NCBI RefSeq assembly: GCF_010726765.1
Contig: NZ_AP022601.1
Location: forward strand, 5,146,001-5,210,000
Source: Mycobacterium gallinarum
GTDB taxonomy: Bacteria; Actinomycetota; Actinomycetes; Mycobacteriales; Mycobacteriaceae
DNA: 64,000 nt
Direction: 5' to 3'
The notes under the pieces were generated by a model. It made no database searches and had not been told where the DNA came from. It was given only the letters and a program-made list of their open reading frames with translations. Below are positions 9,022 to 18,378 of the stretch, piece by piece. Positions within the stretch are counted from its first letter, which is position 1. Each line of letters starts with the position of its first letter. The translations under genes and the position numbers were made by a program.

Positions 9022-9027
9022 TGCGCC

Positions 9028-9294
9028 ATGGGAAGACGGGTGGAACTGCTCACGCGTGCCGGCTGCACAATCTGCACCGGCGCCGCGGCGCGGCTCGCGG
9101 AGCTGGCCGACGAGCTGGGCTTCACGTTGACGATCACCGACGTCGACACCGCTGCGGCCGATGGGGACCCGGCGCTGCGGGCCGAGTTCGGCGATCGGCT
9201 GCCGGTGGTGCTGCTCGACGGCGCCGAACACAGCTACTGGGAAGTCGACGAGCCTCGGTTGCGGGCGGATCTCCGGAAACTGCCGCCGAAATAG
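9028..9294 (+). CDS. Glutaredoxin-like protein (Rv0508-like)
   Basis: Small thioredoxin-fold protein of 88 residues with the redox pair C13-T-I-C16 in ELLTRAGCTICTGAAARL, the cis-Pro segment RLPVVLLDG, and a short C-terminal helix. It belongs to the DUF836/glutaredoxin-2-like group. The partner is unknown. It is divergent from serB1 and 114 bases before hemA on the same strand, the position of Rv0508. mmpS2/mmpL2, which lie between serB1 and this gene in M. tuberculosis, are missing here. Confidence 0.88.
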   Translation: MGRRVELLTRAGCTICTGAAARLAELADELGFTLTITDVDTAAADGDPALRAEFGDRLPVVLLDGAEHSYWEVDEPRLRADLRKLPPK

Positions 9295-9408
9295 GGTTCC
9301 GGTACGGATTCCGGCCGTCAGACGTGTCGAATGTCCCATCTCGGCAACGTCGATAATTTGGTGAGCTCGCTGGTCAACGATTACCTTGGATGACGTGGTG
9401 GACAAGCC

Positions 9409-10752
9409 GTGAGCGTGCTGCTTTTCGGGGTTTCGCACCGCAGCGCGCCGGTGTCTGTTCTCGAGCAGTTGAGCACCGATGAGGCAGAACAGGCCAAAAT
9501 CATCGAGAAGGTCCTGCAGTCGTCGCTGGTGACTGAGGCCATGGTGCTGTCGACCTGCAACCGGGTCGAGGTCTACGCCGTCGTCGAGGCCTTCCACGGC
9601 GGACTGTCGGTGATCGGGCAGGTGCTTTCGGAGCACTCCGGTATGGGCCTCAACGACCTTACGAAATACGCGTACGTGCGCTATGCCGAGGCGGCCGTCG
9701 AGCACCTGTTCGCGGTGGCCAGCGGCCTGGATTCCGCGGTGATCGGCGAGCAGCAGGTGCTCGGGCAGGTGCGCCGGGCGTACGCCACCGCGGAGTCGAA
9801 CCACACCGTGGGCCGCACGCTGCACGAACTGTCCCAGCGCGCCCTTTCCGTCGGCAAGCGGGTGCACGCCGAAACCGGTATCGACGCCGCCGGCGCGTCC
9901 GTGGTGTCGGTGGCGCTCGATATGGCCGACGCCAAGCTCGGTTCGTTGGCGGGCCGCAGCGCCGTTGTCATCGGCGCGGGCTCGATGGGTTCGCTGTCGG
10001 CGAAGTACCTGGTGAAGGCGGGTGTCGAGCGTATTCACGTGGTGAACCGCACGCTGCCGCGCGCGAAGCGGCTGGCCGAGAAGATCCGTGAGCTCGGTGT
10101 CACGGCCGACGCGTTCCCGTTCGACCACCTCACGCCGACGCTGACCGACGCCGACGTCGTCGTGAGCTGCACGGGCGCTGTCCGACCGGTGGTGTCGCTT
10201 GCCGATGTCCACCGCGGTCTCGCGCACGGTCAGACGCCCAAACAGCTGGTGATCTGCGACCTTGGCATGCCCCGCAACGTCGACCCGGCCGTCGCCGGTC
10301 TTCCCGACGTCTACGTCGTCGATATGGACAGGATCCAGCGCGAGCCGTCGGCGCGCGCCGCGGCGTCGGACACCGAGGCGGCCCGGACCATTGTCGCCGC
10401 CGAGGTGGCCAATTACCTTTCCGGCCAGCGGATGGCCGAGGTCACGCCCACCGTCACCGCGCTGCGCCAGCGCGCCGCCGACGTGGTCGAGGCCGAGCTG
10501 TTGCGGCTGGACAACCGGCTGCCGGGGCTTGAAGCGGCCCACCGCGACGAGGTCGCCAAGACGGTGCGACGGGTCGTCGACAAGCTCCTGCACGCTCCGA
10601 CAGTCCGGGTCAAGCAGCTGGCCAGCGCCCCGGGCGGCGACAGCTACGCCGAGGCGTTGCGGGAGCTCTTCGAGCTCGACCAGCAGGCCGTCGACGCTGT
10701 CGCTGCGGGCGAATTGCCTTTGATGGCAACCGATCTCGACAAGACCGAGTAG
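9409..10752 (+). CDS. hemA: Glutamyl-tRNA reductase
   Basis: First committed step of C5-pathway tetrapyrrole synthesis: reduces glutamyl-tRNA(Glu) to glutamate-1-semialdehyde with NADPH. The 447-residue protein starts at a GTG and has GVSHRSAPV, the nucleophilic cysteine C50 in [10 protein letters not shown], the signature [15 protein letters not shown], the NADPH motif [10 protein letters not shown] (about 187-196) and a C-terminal dimerisation helix region. Length fits the mycobacterial enzymes. It opens the haem operon, with three bases between its stop and hemC. Confidence 0.97.
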   Translation: MSVLLFGVSHRSAPVSVLEQLSTDEAEQAKIIEKVLQSSLVTEAMVLSTCNRVEVYAVVEAFHGGLSVIGQVLSEHSGMGLNDLTKYAYVRYAEAAVEHLFAVASGLDSAVIGEQQVLGQVRRAYATAESNHTVGRTLHELSQRALSVGKRVHAETGIDAAGASVVSVALDMADAKLGSLAGRSAVVIGAGSMGSLSAKYLVKAGVERIHVVNRTLPRAKRLAEKIRELGVTADAFPFDHLTPTLTDADVVVSCTGAVRPVVSLADVHRGLAHGQTPKQLVICDLGMPRNVDPAVAGLPDVYVVDMDRIQREPSARAAASDTEAARTIVAAEVANYLSGQRMAEVTPTVTALRQRAADVVEAELLRLDNRLPGLEAAHRDEVAKTVRRVVDKLLHAPTVRVKQLASAPGGDSYAEALRELFELDQQAVDAVAAGELPLMATDLDKTE

Positions 10753-10755
10753 AGC

Positions 10756-11697
10756 TTGACTGTAATCCGGATAGGGACCCGGGGCAGCCTGTTGGCGACA
10801 ACCCAGGCCGGTCTCATCAAAGACGCGCTCGAGGGCAGGGGCCACGCCGCCGAGTTGGTCATCGTGTCCACCGAGGGCGATCGATCCGACGCGCCAGTGG
10901 CCGAGATCGGTATCGGCGTGTTCACCGCGGCGCTGCGGGAGGCGATTCACGACGGCCGTGTGGACATGGCGGTGCACTCCTACAAGGATTTGCCGACCGC
11001 GCCCGACGATCGATTCAAGATCGCTGCGATACCCCCGCGAGAGGACGCTCGCGACGCCCTGGTGGCCCGCGACGGCCTGGTCCTGGGAGAGTTGCCTGCC
11101 GGGTCGGTCATCGGCACATCGAGCCCGCGACGGGCCGCGCAGCTTAGAGCATTGGGTCTCGGTTTGGAAATCCGCCCCCTAAGAGGCAACCTTGACACCA
11201 GGTTGAACAGGGTAAGCAATGGTGACCTCGACGGCATCGTCGTCGCCCGGGCGGGTCTGGCCCGCATCGGACGATTAGCCGATGTCACCGAGACTCTGGA
11301 ACCGGTGCAGATGTTGCCAGCGCCGGCTCAGGGTGCCCTCGCGGTCGAGTGCCGCGCAGGCGACACCGAGCTCGCCGCGCTGCTGTCGGAGTTGGACGAC
11401 GCCGACACCCGCGCAGCGGTCACGGCGGAGCGGGCCCTGCTCGCCGCACTGGAGGCGGGTTGTTCCGCGCCGGTGGGTGCGATCGCTGAGGTGGTCGAGT
11501 CCATCGACGAGGACGGCCGGATCTTCGAAGAGGTGTCGTTGCGCGGTTGCGTGGCGACGCTGGACGGATCCGACGTGATCCGCGCGTCCGCGGTAGGGAC
11601 TACCGATCGGGCACGGGAGCTGGGGCTCTCGGTGGCCGAGGAGTTGTTCGAGCTGGGGGCGCGCGAGCTCATGGCGGAACGCGACGGCAGTAGCTAG
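10756..11697 (+). CDS. hemC: Hydroxymethylbilane synthase (porphobilinogen deaminase)
   Basis: Polymerises four porphobilinogen units into hydroxymethylbilane in the cytosol. The 313-residue protein starts at TTG ([19 protein letters not shown]). It shows [12 protein letters not shown] with the catalytic Asp region, [22 protein letters not shown], and C236 in [10 protein letters not shown], to which the dipyrromethane cofactor attaches. The TTG start and the three-base gap from hemA suggest translational coupling. Confidence 0.97.
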   Translation: MTVIRIGTRGSLLATTQAGLIKDALEGRGHAAELVIVSTEGDRSDAPVAEIGIGVFTAALREAIHDGRVDMAVHSYKDLPTAPDDRFKIAAIPPREDARDALVARDGLVLGELPAGSVIGTSSPRRAAQLRALGLGLEIRPLRGNLDTRLNRVSNGDLDGIVVARAGLARIGRLADVTETLEPVQMLPAPAQGALAVECRAGDTELAALLSELDDADTRAAVTAERALLAALEAGCSAPVGAIAEVVESIDEDGRIFEEVSLRGCVATLDGSDVIRASAVGTTDRARELGLSVAEELFELGARELMAERDGSS

Positions 11698-11727
11698 AGC
11701 TGCGACAAGCATCGAGGTGAGTGATAG

Positions 11728-13389
11728 ATGACAGGCCAAGGGAGCGGGCGAGGGCGTAAGCCGAAGCCGGGCCGCATCACGTTCGTCGGTTCGGGCCCGG
11801 GTGATCCGGGTCTGCTGACGACGCGGGCCCGCACGGTGTTGGCCAACGCCGCCCTGGTGTTCACAGACCCCGACGTGCCGGAAGCGGTGCTCGCCCTCGC
11901 GGGTTCTGAGCTGCCGCCGCCGTCGGGCCCCGAACCCGCCGATCCGCCGGCACCCGTCGACGGCGACGCAGCCGAGAATCCGGCACCCACGATTTCAGGT
12001 GGTCCCGACATCCGGCCCGCGCTGGGCGATCCGGCCGAGGTCGCCAAGACACTGGCGGCCGAATCGCGCACCGGTGCCGACGTCGTGCGTCTGGTGGCCG
12101 GTGATCCACTTTCGGTGGACGCGGTGATCACCGAGGTGACGGCGCTGGCGAAGACCCATCTGGATTTCGAGATCGTGCCGGGACTGCCCGACACCACCGC
12201 GGTGCCCACATATGCGGGTCTGCCGCTGGGGTCGGCGCACACCGTCGCGGACGTCCGCGGCGACGTGGACTGGGAGTCGCTGGCCGCCGCGCCGGGCCCA
12301 CTGATCCTGCACGCCACCGCATCTCACCTTCCCGACGCGGCGCGCACGCTGATCGAGTACGGCATTGCCGAGAACACCCAAACCGTGGTGACCGCGAACG
12401 GCACGACGTGCCAACAGCGTTCGGTCGAGACGACGCTGGCCGGGCTGCTGGACAAGGCGACGCTGATCGGCGCCGAACCGGCGGGACCATTGCCCGGACC
12501 GCTGGTGGTCACGATCGGCAAGACCGTCGCCAACCGCGCCAAGCTGAACTGGTGGGAGAGTCGCGCACTGTACGGCTGGACCGTATTGGTGCCGCGCACC
12601 AAGGACCAGGCCGGCGAGATGAGCGAAAAGCTGGTGTCCCACGGCGCATTGCCGATCGAGGTACCCACCATCGCCGTCGAGCCGCCGCGCAGCCCCGCGC
12701 AGATGGAGCGTGCGGTCAAGGGTCTCGTCGACGGCCGGTTCCAGTGGGTGGTGTTCACCTCCACCAACGCGGTGCGTGCGGTGTGGGAGAAGTTCAACGA
12801 GTTCGGCCTCGATGCCCGCGCATTCTCGGGAGTGAAGATCGCGTGCGTCGGTCAGGCGACCGCCGATCGGGTGCGCGCTTTCGGTATCAACCCCGAGCTG
12901 GTACCTGTCGGTGAACAGTCATCGATCGGCTTGCTCGACGAGTTCCCGCCCTACGATGACGTTTTCGATCCGGTGAACCGAGTGCTGCTGCCGCGCGCCG
13001 ACATCGCCACCGAGACGCTGGCCGAAGGTCTGCGTGAACGCGGTTGGGAGATCGAGGATGTCACCGCGTACCGCACGGTGCGTGCGGCGCCGCCGCCTGC
13101 GCACACACGCGAGATGATCAAGACCGGTGGCTTCGACGCAGTGTGCTTCACCTCGAGCTCGACGGTGCGCAACCTCGTCGGCATCGCCGGCAAGCCGCAC
13201 GCACGCACGATCGTGGCGTGCATCGGGCCCAAGACCGCTGAAACCGCTGCGGAATTCGGCCTACGCGTGGACGTGCAGCCCGAGGTCGCCGCGGTCGGTC
13301 CGCTGGTTGAGGCGCTCGCCGAGCATGCGGCCAGACTGCGTGCCGAGGGTGCGCTGCCCCCGCCGCGTAAGAAGAGCCGTCGCCGCTAG
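11728..13389 (+). CDS. hemD: Fused uroporphyrinogen-III methyltransferase-like/uroporphyrinogen-III synthase
   Basis: The C-terminal half (about residues 275-535, from LYGWTVLVPRTKDQAGEMS through FTSTNAVRAVW and CFTSSSTVRNLVG) is uroporphyrinogen-III synthase, which cyclises hydroxymethylbilane. The N-terminal half begins ITFVGSGPGDPGLLTTRA, the opening motif of SAM-dependent tetrapyrrole methylases (CobA/CysG type), but carries a Pro/Ala-rich insertion (about 55-90). It also looks diverged beyond that, so methyltransferase activity is uncertain. The 553-residue fusion is the usual mycobacterial form. The C-terminus is basic (RKKSRRR). The ATG follows a GAGGTGA site, 30 bases after hemC. Confidence 0.93.
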   Translation: MTGQGSGRGRKPKPGRITFVGSGPGDPGLLTTRARTVLANAALVFTDPDVPEAVLALAGSELPPPSGPEPADPPAPVDGDAAENPAPTISGGPDIRPALGDPAEVAKTLAAESRTGADVVRLVAGDPLSVDAVITEVTALAKTHLDFEIVPGLPDTTAVPTYAGLPLGSAHTVADVRGDVDWESLAAAPGPLILHATASHLPDAARTLIEYGIAENTQTVVTANGTTCQQRSVETTLAGLLDKATLIGAEPAGPLPGPLVVTIGKTVANRAKLNWWESRALYGWTVLVPRTKDQAGEMSEKLVSHGALPIEVPTIAVEPPRSPAQMERAVKGLVDGRFQWVVFTSTNAVRAVWEKFNEFGLDARAFSGVKIACVGQATADRVRAFGINPELVPVGEQSSIGLLDEFPPYDDVFDPVNRVLLPRADIATETLAEGLRERGWEIEDVTAYRTVRAAPPPAHTREMIKTGGFDAVCFTSSSTVRNLVGIAGKPHARTIVACIGPKTAETAAEFGLRVDVQPEVAAVGPLVEALAEHAARLRAEGALPPPRKKSRRR

Positions 13390-13418
13390 CCGCAACCATC
13401 TCGTAGGAATGGCATTAC

Positions 13419-14399
13419 ATGTCCTATCCGAGTCACCGACCCCGTCGACTTCGATCGACACCCGCGTTGCGTCGGTTGGTGGCGCAAACCTCGCTGGAGC
13501 CAAGGCATTTGGTGTTGCCGATGTTCGTCGCCGACGGGATTTCGGAATCGCGGCCCATCGCTTCCATGCCCGGCGTCGTACAGCACACTCGTGACTCGTT
13601 GCGCCGCGCCGCCGCTGACGCGGTCGCCGCGGGCGTGGGCGGCCTGATGCTGTTCGGTGTGCCGCGCGACCAGGACAAGGATGCCGGGGGGTTGGTCGGG
13701 GTTTCTCAGGACGGCATCCTCAACGTCGCGCTGCGGGATCTGGCGAAGGATCTCGGCGAGGACACGGTGCTGATGGCCGACACCTGCCTCGACGAGTTCA
13801 CCGACCACGGTCACTGTGGTGTCCTCGACGCGACCGGCAGGGTCGACAACGACGCGACCAACGAACGTTACGTCGAACTTGCTGTGGCACAGGCTGATTC
13901 AGGTGCTCACGTCGTCAGCCCCAGTGGCATGATGGATGGCCAGGTCGCGGCCATCCGCGCCGGTCTGGATGCGGCCGGCCACATCGACACCGTGATCCTG
14001 GCCTACGCGGCCAAATTCGCTTCGGGCTTTTACGGCCCGTTCCGTGAGGCGGTGTCGTCGAGCCTGCGGGGCGACAGGCGCACCTATCAGCAGGAGCCGG
14101 GCAACGCTCGCGAAGCGCTGCACGAGGTGGAACTCGACATCGACGAGGGAGCCGACATCGTGATGGTCAAGCCCGCGATGGCCTACCTCGACGTGGTTCG
14201 GGCGGCCGCCGACATCTCTCCGGTGCCCGTGGCCGCCTACCAGGTCTCCGGCGAATACGCGATGATCTGCGCCGCCGCCGAGAAGGGCTGGATCGACCCG
14301 CAGACCGTCGCGCTGGAGACGTTGACCGGCATCCGCAGGGCGGGTGCGGACATCGTGTTGACGTACTGGGCGGCCGACGTCGCCGCTTGGCTGGCGTGA
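13419..14399 (+). CDS. hemB: Delta-aminolevulinic acid dehydratase (porphobilinogen synthase)
   Basis: Condenses two 5-aminolevulinate molecules to porphobilinogen. The 326-residue protein has the two active-site lysines K199 (AYAAKFASGFYG) and K251 (IVMVKPAMAYLD). The metal-site segment reads DTCLDEFTDHGHCG: two of the three zinc cysteines of the E. coli type are present, and the middle one is replaced by Asp. Metal preference therefore cannot simply be called zinc. The last base pairs overlap the GTG of the next small gene. Confidence 0.97.
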   Translation: MSYPSHRPRRLRSTPALRRLVAQTSLEPRHLVLPMFVADGISESRPIASMPGVVQHTRDSLRRAAADAVAAGVGGLMLFGVPRDQDKDAGGLVGVSQDGILNVALRDLAKDLGEDTVLMADTCLDEFTDHGHCGVLDATGRVDNDATNERYVELAVAQADSGAHVVSPSGMMDGQVAAIRAGLDAAGHIDTVILAYAAKFASGFYGPFREAVSSSLRGDRRTYQQEPGNAREALHEVELDIDEGADIVMVKPAMAYLDVVRAAADISPVPVAAYQVSGEYAMICAAAEKGWIDPQTVALETLTGIRRAGADIVLTYWAADVAAWLA

Positions 14400-14812
14400 C
14401 GCCGCCGGTCGAGCCCTCCGGCCGGCCGGTGGACGTCGACACCGGGTTCTGGCTGTGGGTGGCGTCCCTACCGCTGCTGTTGGCCGGCCACATCATCGAC
14501 ATGGTCGCCGCTCCGAATGATCGGTTGCCCACTGCGGTGTTGGCGCTGTCGATACTTTTCGTCGTCGTGCTGGCGGCCGTCGTGCTGACCTTCCAGATCC
14601 TGATGCGCCACGGCTACCGATGGGCTCGCACGGTGCTGACCGGCGGTGGGGTCGCGACGGTCGTGTACGTCGCGACGAACCTCTTCACGGTCACCCGGCC
14701 TACCGTCGCGGCGATGGTCTACGCGGTCTGCGGCATCCTGGGATCGGTCCTGATCGCGGGCGGGGTGTTCCTGTTGCACCGCAAGGACGCCCACGCGTTC
14801 TTCACGCGGTGA
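14396..14812 (+). CDS. Four-helix membrane protein (Rv0513-like)
   Basis: Hypothetical membrane protein of 138 residues. The GTG overlaps the hemB stop codon (GTGA), so translation should be coupled to HemB. Four hydrophobic segments are visible: WLWVASLPLLLAGHIIDMV, AVLALSILFVVVLAAVVLTF, VLTGGGVATVVYVATNLF and VAAMVYAVCGILGSVLIAGG. The N-terminus is Pro-rich. The location matches Rv0513. Function unknown. Confidence 0.8.
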   Translation: MTPPVEPSGRPVDVDTGFWLWVASLPLLLAGHIIDMVAAPNDRLPTAVLALSILFVVVLAAVVLTFQILMRHGYRWARTVLTGGGVATVVYVATNLFTVTRPTVAAMVYAVCGILGSVLIAGGVFLLHRKDAHAFFTR

Positions 14813-14832
14813 AGCGTTACGCTGGCCCGATC

Positions 14833-15225
14833 ATGACAGCTCAACAGTTGCGACCGCGCGTCGTGTCCGCCGGGTTCTGGTGCTGGGCGGCCGGCGCGGT
14901 GCTGCTGGTGGCATTCGGGCTACTGCTCGCATTCTCGCCGGACGCCCTCCCCTCGCTGTTCCGCGGTATGGGGGCGCTGTTGGCCGCATCGGGTCTCGGC
15001 CTGGGATTTCTGGCCGGCCGGGCCCGCCTGGGCGACGAGCGGTTCCGGCGCGCGGCCATCGCGCTGTCGCTGGCGGTCGTGGTGGTTCTCGCGCTCTTTG
15101 CGCTGTACAGCCGCGGGCCGATCTGGCTGCTCATCATGATCCTGACCATGGTCGGCACCGTCCTGATGATGCGGCCACCGGCGCTGGAGTGGTTCGCACG
15201 AGATCAGAAAGACGAGCCCACGTGA
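14833..15225 (+). CDS. Four-helix membrane protein (Rv0514 region)
   Basis: Hypothetical membrane protein of 130 residues. Four hydrophobic stretches occur (FWCWAAGAVLLVAFGLLLAF, LFRGMGALLAASGLGLGFLA, AAIALSLAVVVVLALFALYS, GPIWLLIMILTMVGTVLMM), followed by a short charged tail. It resembles the preceding gene in size and layout and may be a diverged paralog. It starts 21 bases after that gene and overlaps the next by four bases. Function unknown. Confidence 0.75.
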   Translation: MTAQQLRPRVVSAGFWCWAAGAVLLVAFGLLLAFSPDALPSLFRGMGALLAASGLGLGFLAGRARLGDERFRRAAIALSLAVVVVLALFALYSRGPIWLLIMILTMVGTVLMMRPPALEWFARDQKDEPT

Positions 15226-15713
15226 CCGACACGAGTTCGCCGCCCCAGATCCTGTTCTACGAGCCAGGTGCCACGTGGTGGTGGATCCTGGCCGGCCCCG
15301 TCGCGGGCATCTCCATGGCGCTGATCCAGCTCTCGGCCGGGTTGGGCATCCAATGGGTGGTGCCGGGCATCTTCTTCGTCCTCGTGACGGGGTTTCTGTG
15401 GATCCAGATCAAGGCGGCCCGGATCCACACCTCGGTGGAACTGACGCCGGATCATCTGCGCCAGGGCGAAGAACGCATCAGCATCGACGACATCGTGCGG
15501 ATCTATCCCGAGGCCACCGGTGCTGAAACGCCGAAATGGCAGTCATCGCGTGCACTCGGTGAGCTCACCGGAGTGCCGCGTGGACGTAAGGGCATCGGCC
15601 TCAAGCTGACCAACGACCGCAGCGCCCAGGCATGGGCACGCAAGCATCAGCGGTTGCGGACCGAACTGACCCGGCTGGTCGAGGAACGCATCCCGCCGGA
15701 GCCGGCTTCGTGA
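15222..15713 (+). CDS. DUF3093-like membrane protein
   Basis: Hypothetical protein of 163 residues. Two N-terminal helices (WWWILAGPVAGISMALIQLS and WVVPGIFFVLVTGFLWIQI) are followed by a soluble domain of about 100 residues (ARIHTSVELTPDHLRQGEER onward) rich in charged residues. The layout is that of DUF3093 proteins; the assignment is by pattern, not search. GTG start in a GTGA overlap with the gene before, and its own stop overlaps the next start. Confidence 0.68.
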   Translation: MTDTSSPPQILFYEPGATWWWILAGPVAGISMALIQLSAGLGIQWVVPGIFFVLVTGFLWIQIKAARIHTSVELTPDHLRQGEERISIDDIVRIYPEATGAETPKWQSSRALGELTGVPRGRKGIGLKLTNDRSAQAWARKHQRLRTELTRLVEERIPPEPAS

Positions 15714-15979
15714 AGGCCCGCGCCGTCGTCCAACTGGTGCTGGCGGCGGCCGCGGCCGTCGGCTGTGTGCTGAGCTGGCTGGCCGCGATCACGACGGTCG
15801 AAGTGCCCCCGATCATCGAGGGTGAGCCGATGACCACGTCGTCGGTTTACAGTGCGCCCCTGCTGAGTTTGGCTCTGCTGCTGGCGACCGTCGCGGGCGT
15901 GCTTGCCGTGCTGGGGATCGCGGGGTGGCGACGCGTCAATCGCGGTCGAGTCGATGGTACGGCTCCAGTGTCCGCGTGA
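15710..15979 (+). CDS. Small two-helix membrane protein
   Basis: Hypothetical protein of 89 residues with one helix near the N-terminus (VVQLVLAAAAAVGCVLSWLA), an extracytoplasmic-looking loop (TTVEVPPIIEGEPMTTSSVY) and a second helix (LSLALLLATVAGVLAVLGIA), ending in a short basic tail. GTG start in a GTGA overlap. It is the last gene of the hemA-led run and converges with the acyltransferase gene 17 bases on. Function unknown. Confidence 0.72.
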   Translation: MKARAVVQLVLAAAAAVGCVLSWLAAITTVEVPPIIEGEPMTTSSVYSAPLLSLALLLATVAGVLAVLGIAGWRRVNRGRVDGTAPVSA

Positions 15980-15995
15980 ACGAGCGGCGTTCGGC

Positions 15996-17396
15996 TCAGG
16001 CCAGCTTGTCCAATTCGTCGAGCGCGTCACCGGTGTACACCGCGAGGCGCTGCAGGTGTGGCAGGGCGTCCCGGCATCCGATGAATCCGAAGTTCAGGGT
16101 GTCGGCGTAGCTCTCCAGTGTGATGTTGAGTGCCATCCCGTGCATCGGAATCGAAACCGGATAGGTGGCTTCCAGACGACTTCCATTGAGATACAGGGTT
16201 TCTCGCGGCCCAGGAACGTTGCTGACGCACAGGTTGAACGTGAATGGCAACGGTCCCCTGACGCCGGTCATGGCGCTGGCGAGCTGAAATGCCGTCGGCG
16301 CCATCAAGCCTGCGGTGTAGGCCAGCACCTCGGTCTGTGACATGTTCTGCAGCTGACCTTTCGCCGCCCGCGTCGACGCGGTGATCGCGTGCAGCCGTTC
16401 GACCGGGTCTTCGATGTCGGTGCCCATCGTGGTCAAAATCGTCCCCACCGCGTTGCCACCGCCGACGTCGTCCTTCGGTCGGATGTTGACCGGCAGAAAT
16501 GCGACCAGGGGTTTGCCGGGCAATTCCCCGAGTTGATCGAGAAACGCGCGCAGACCCCCGCCGATGATCGTGAGCGCGACGTCGTTGACGGTGGCGTCGT
16601 GCTTGCTGCCGATGCTCTTGAGGCGCTCGAACGGGTAAACCTGCGTAGCGAACCGGCGATTGCGACTGATGTGCTTGTTCAGGATCGAATGCGGGGCCTG
16701 GAAGGAGTTGGTTATCTGTCCGTATTCGTCGTCGCTGCGGATTTGTGTGTTGTACAACGCCTTTCCGACGTTGACCACCGACTGTGCTCCGCCTACGGCG
16801 CCGCCGAGCAAGCCGCCGACCAGACTCACGATGGGATTGCGGGGCGGCGCTGGTGTCTTCGAGCGTTTTCTCGACGGCGGGCCGACGTTGAAGAACAGGG
16901 GCTGATCCCGCAGCGTCGGGTCGGTCGACATGCTTCGCTCGAGGATCTTGTTCCCGGTGTAACCGTCCACCAGCGAGTGGTGGATCTTCATGTAGATCGC
17001 GAACCGCCCGCCCTCGAGCCCTTCGATGAAGTGCAGTTCCCACGGCGGCCGCGTGAAGTCGATGTTCTGGCTGTGCAGTCGGGAGACCAGGATGCCCAGT
17101 TCGCGCTCGTCGCCGGGACTCGCGAGCGCCGACCGGCGGACGTGGTAGTCGATGTCGAACTTCTCGTCTTTGACCCACGACTGGTCCGGCCGAAACAACA
17201 TGCGGGGATGGGACAGCTTGAGATTCCAGGGCTCGACGACTTCGAGGTGTCGGGTTTCCTCGAACATCTGGCGCAGATAGTTGGCCGGTGCGTCGTCCGG
17301 CGGGGTGAATGGCATCAGCGCGGCGACGTGCATCATCGAGCTGGGAGTCTCGCCGTAGAGGAAGAGCATGTCCTGCGGAGTCAGACGCTTCGCCAC
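15996..17396 (-). CDS. Wax ester synthase/diacylglycerol acyltransferase (WS/DGAT family)
   Basis: Esterifies diacylglycerol or fatty alcohol with acyl-CoA to store triacylglycerol or wax; peripheral membrane. The 466-residue protein has the active-site HHSLVDG at 139-145 (in YMKIHHSLVDGYTG), and later NVRPKD and LCVSNVPGP segments typical of the family. The GTG was chosen because AAGGAG sits six bases before it and the product then begins AKRLTPQDMLFLYGE, the usual family start; an upstream start adds 20 residues. Divergent from the MpaB-like gene. It has no counterpart at this place in M. tuberculosis. Confidence 0.92.
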   Translation of the reverse strand: MAKRLTPQDMLFLYGETPSSMMHVAALMPFTPPDDAPANYLRQMFEETRHLEVVEPWNLKLSHPRMLFRPDQSWVKDEKFDIDYHVRRSALASPGDERELGILVSRLHSQNIDFTRPPWELHFIEGLEGGRFAIYMKIHHSLVDGYTGNKILERSMSTDPTLRDQPLFFNVGPPSRKRSKTPAPPRNPIVSLVGGLLGGAVGGAQSVVNVGKALYNTQIRSDDEYGQITNSFQAPHSILNKHISRNRRFATQVYPFERLKSIGSKHDATVNDVALTIIGGGLRAFLDQLGELPGKPLVAFLPVNIRPKDDVGGGNAVGTILTTMGTDIEDPVERLHAITASTRAAKGQLQNMSQTEVLAYTAGLMAPTAFQLASAMTGVRGPLPFTFNLCVSNVPGPRETLYLNGSRLEATYPVSIPMHGMALNITLESYADTLNFGFIGCRDALPHLQRLAVYTGDALDELDKLA

Positions 17397-17488
17397 CGGG
17401 CGCTCCTTGATTGTTGGAAGCAGTGGCTTCGACGATATGCCTGCGGACGCATTCAAGTGCGACAGGAGTCACACCCCGTTGTGGTTGG

Positions 17489-17508
17489 TACAAAGTTCGA
17501 AATTTGTA
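17489..17508. promoter_or_regulatory. 20-base palindromic operator candidate
   Basis: TACAAAGTTCGAAATTTGTA is a palindrome with 18 of 20 positions symmetric. It lies in the 124-base divergent region between the WS/DGAT gene and the MpaB-like/TetR pair, ending 12 bases before the MpaB ATG. Placement and size fit a TetR dimer site, most simply for the TetR encoded at 18365. Confidence 0.55.
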
Positions 17509-17519
17509 ACACTGTTCCA
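17505..17519. promoter_or_regulatory. Overlapping second palindrome TGTAACA-c-TGTTCCA
   Basis: A 15-base inverted repeat with one mismatch in seven pairs. It shares four bases with the 20-base palindrome and ends one base before the MpaB-like start codon. Binding here would block initiation. It could be a second TetR site or the main one; sequence alone cannot tell. Confidence 0.42.
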
Positions 17520-17520
17520 C

Positions 17521-18378
17521 ATGACTCTCCAGGCCGAGAATGCCGAACAGACGCTCGACGCCCTGCCACTGGGCCCGGACTCGCTGGTCTGGAGGTATTT
17601 CGGTGACAACCGGATGTACCTGATCGGGCCGCGGCCCGCCGTCCTGCAGAACATGCTCGCCGAACTCGGCCAGGGCGTGCTGGACCACTCGGTGTTCTTC
17701 GCCGACACCGCCGCGCGGGTCAAGCGGTCGCTGCCACCGATCTTCATGACGGTCTACGGCGCCGACGACGACAACGAGGGGACCCGGGTCCGCGACTTCC
17801 ACACCAACATCAAGGGCGAGATGCCCGACGGTTCTCGCTACCACGCCCTGGATCCGGACACGTACTTCTGGGCGCACGCCACATTCGTCGAGCAGGTGCT
17901 CTACTTCGCCGACACGTTCGTCAAGCGTTTGACGCGCGCGGAGAAGGAGCAGATCTACCTGGAGTCCAAGACGTGGTATCGCCGCTACGGCGTGAGCGAG
18001 CGGCCGATGCCCGCCGACTACGACGAGTTCGAGCGGTACTGGAACCGGATGATCGACGAGATCGTCGTCGCGCATCCCACCGCCAAGTACGGCGTCGGCT
18101 ATGTCACCAAGGGCTTCCCGCGCCCCAAAGGGGTTTCGCCCGTGCTGTGGCGGCTGATCGCGCCGGTCTTCAACCCCGTGGCAGCGTTCCTCACCACCGG
18201 CGGCATGCCGCCGCGGACCAGGGACCTGCTCGGACTGCCGTGGAGTGAGCGCCAAGAACGTCGGTACCAGCGCTTCGCCGCGCTGTGGCGCACCCGGCCG
18301 GTGAACTGGCTGTGGGATCATCTGCCAATGCGGTTGCGCTACAACACGTTCGCCCAGACCGGCTATGCCAGGGGCTGA
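17521..18378 (+). CDS. MpaB-family oxygenase-like protein (DUF2236)
   Basis: Member of the DUF2236/latex-clearing-protein-like family, 285 residues. Recognised from [25 protein letters not shown], the His-containing segments [11 protein letters not shown] and [20 protein letters not shown], and the Arg/Trp-rich C-terminus. Some relatives bind haem b and oxidise polyisoprene; the substrate here is unknown. The ATG follows two overlapping palindromes. Its end overlaps the TetR start by 14 bases, so regulator and enzyme are one transcript. Confidence 0.82.
   Translation: MTLQAENAEQTLDALPLGPDSLVWRYFGDNRMYLIGPRPAVLQNMLAELGQGVLDHSVFFADTAARVKRSLPPIFMTVYGADDDNEGTRVRDFHTNIKGEMPDGSRYHALDPDTYFWAHATFVEQVLYFADTFVKRLTRAEKEQIYLESKTWYRRYGVSERPMPADYDEFERYWNRMIDEIVVAHPTAKYGVGYVTKGFPRPKGVSPVLWRLIAPVFNPVAAFLTTGGMPPRTRDLLGLPWSERQERRYQRFAALWRTRPVNWLWDHLPMRLRYNTFAQTGYARG

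Noticed and set aside
9004..10977. 657-codon minus-strand frame across hemA
   Set aside because: Shadow of hemA and the start of hemC; His/Arg-rich with no recognisable domain.
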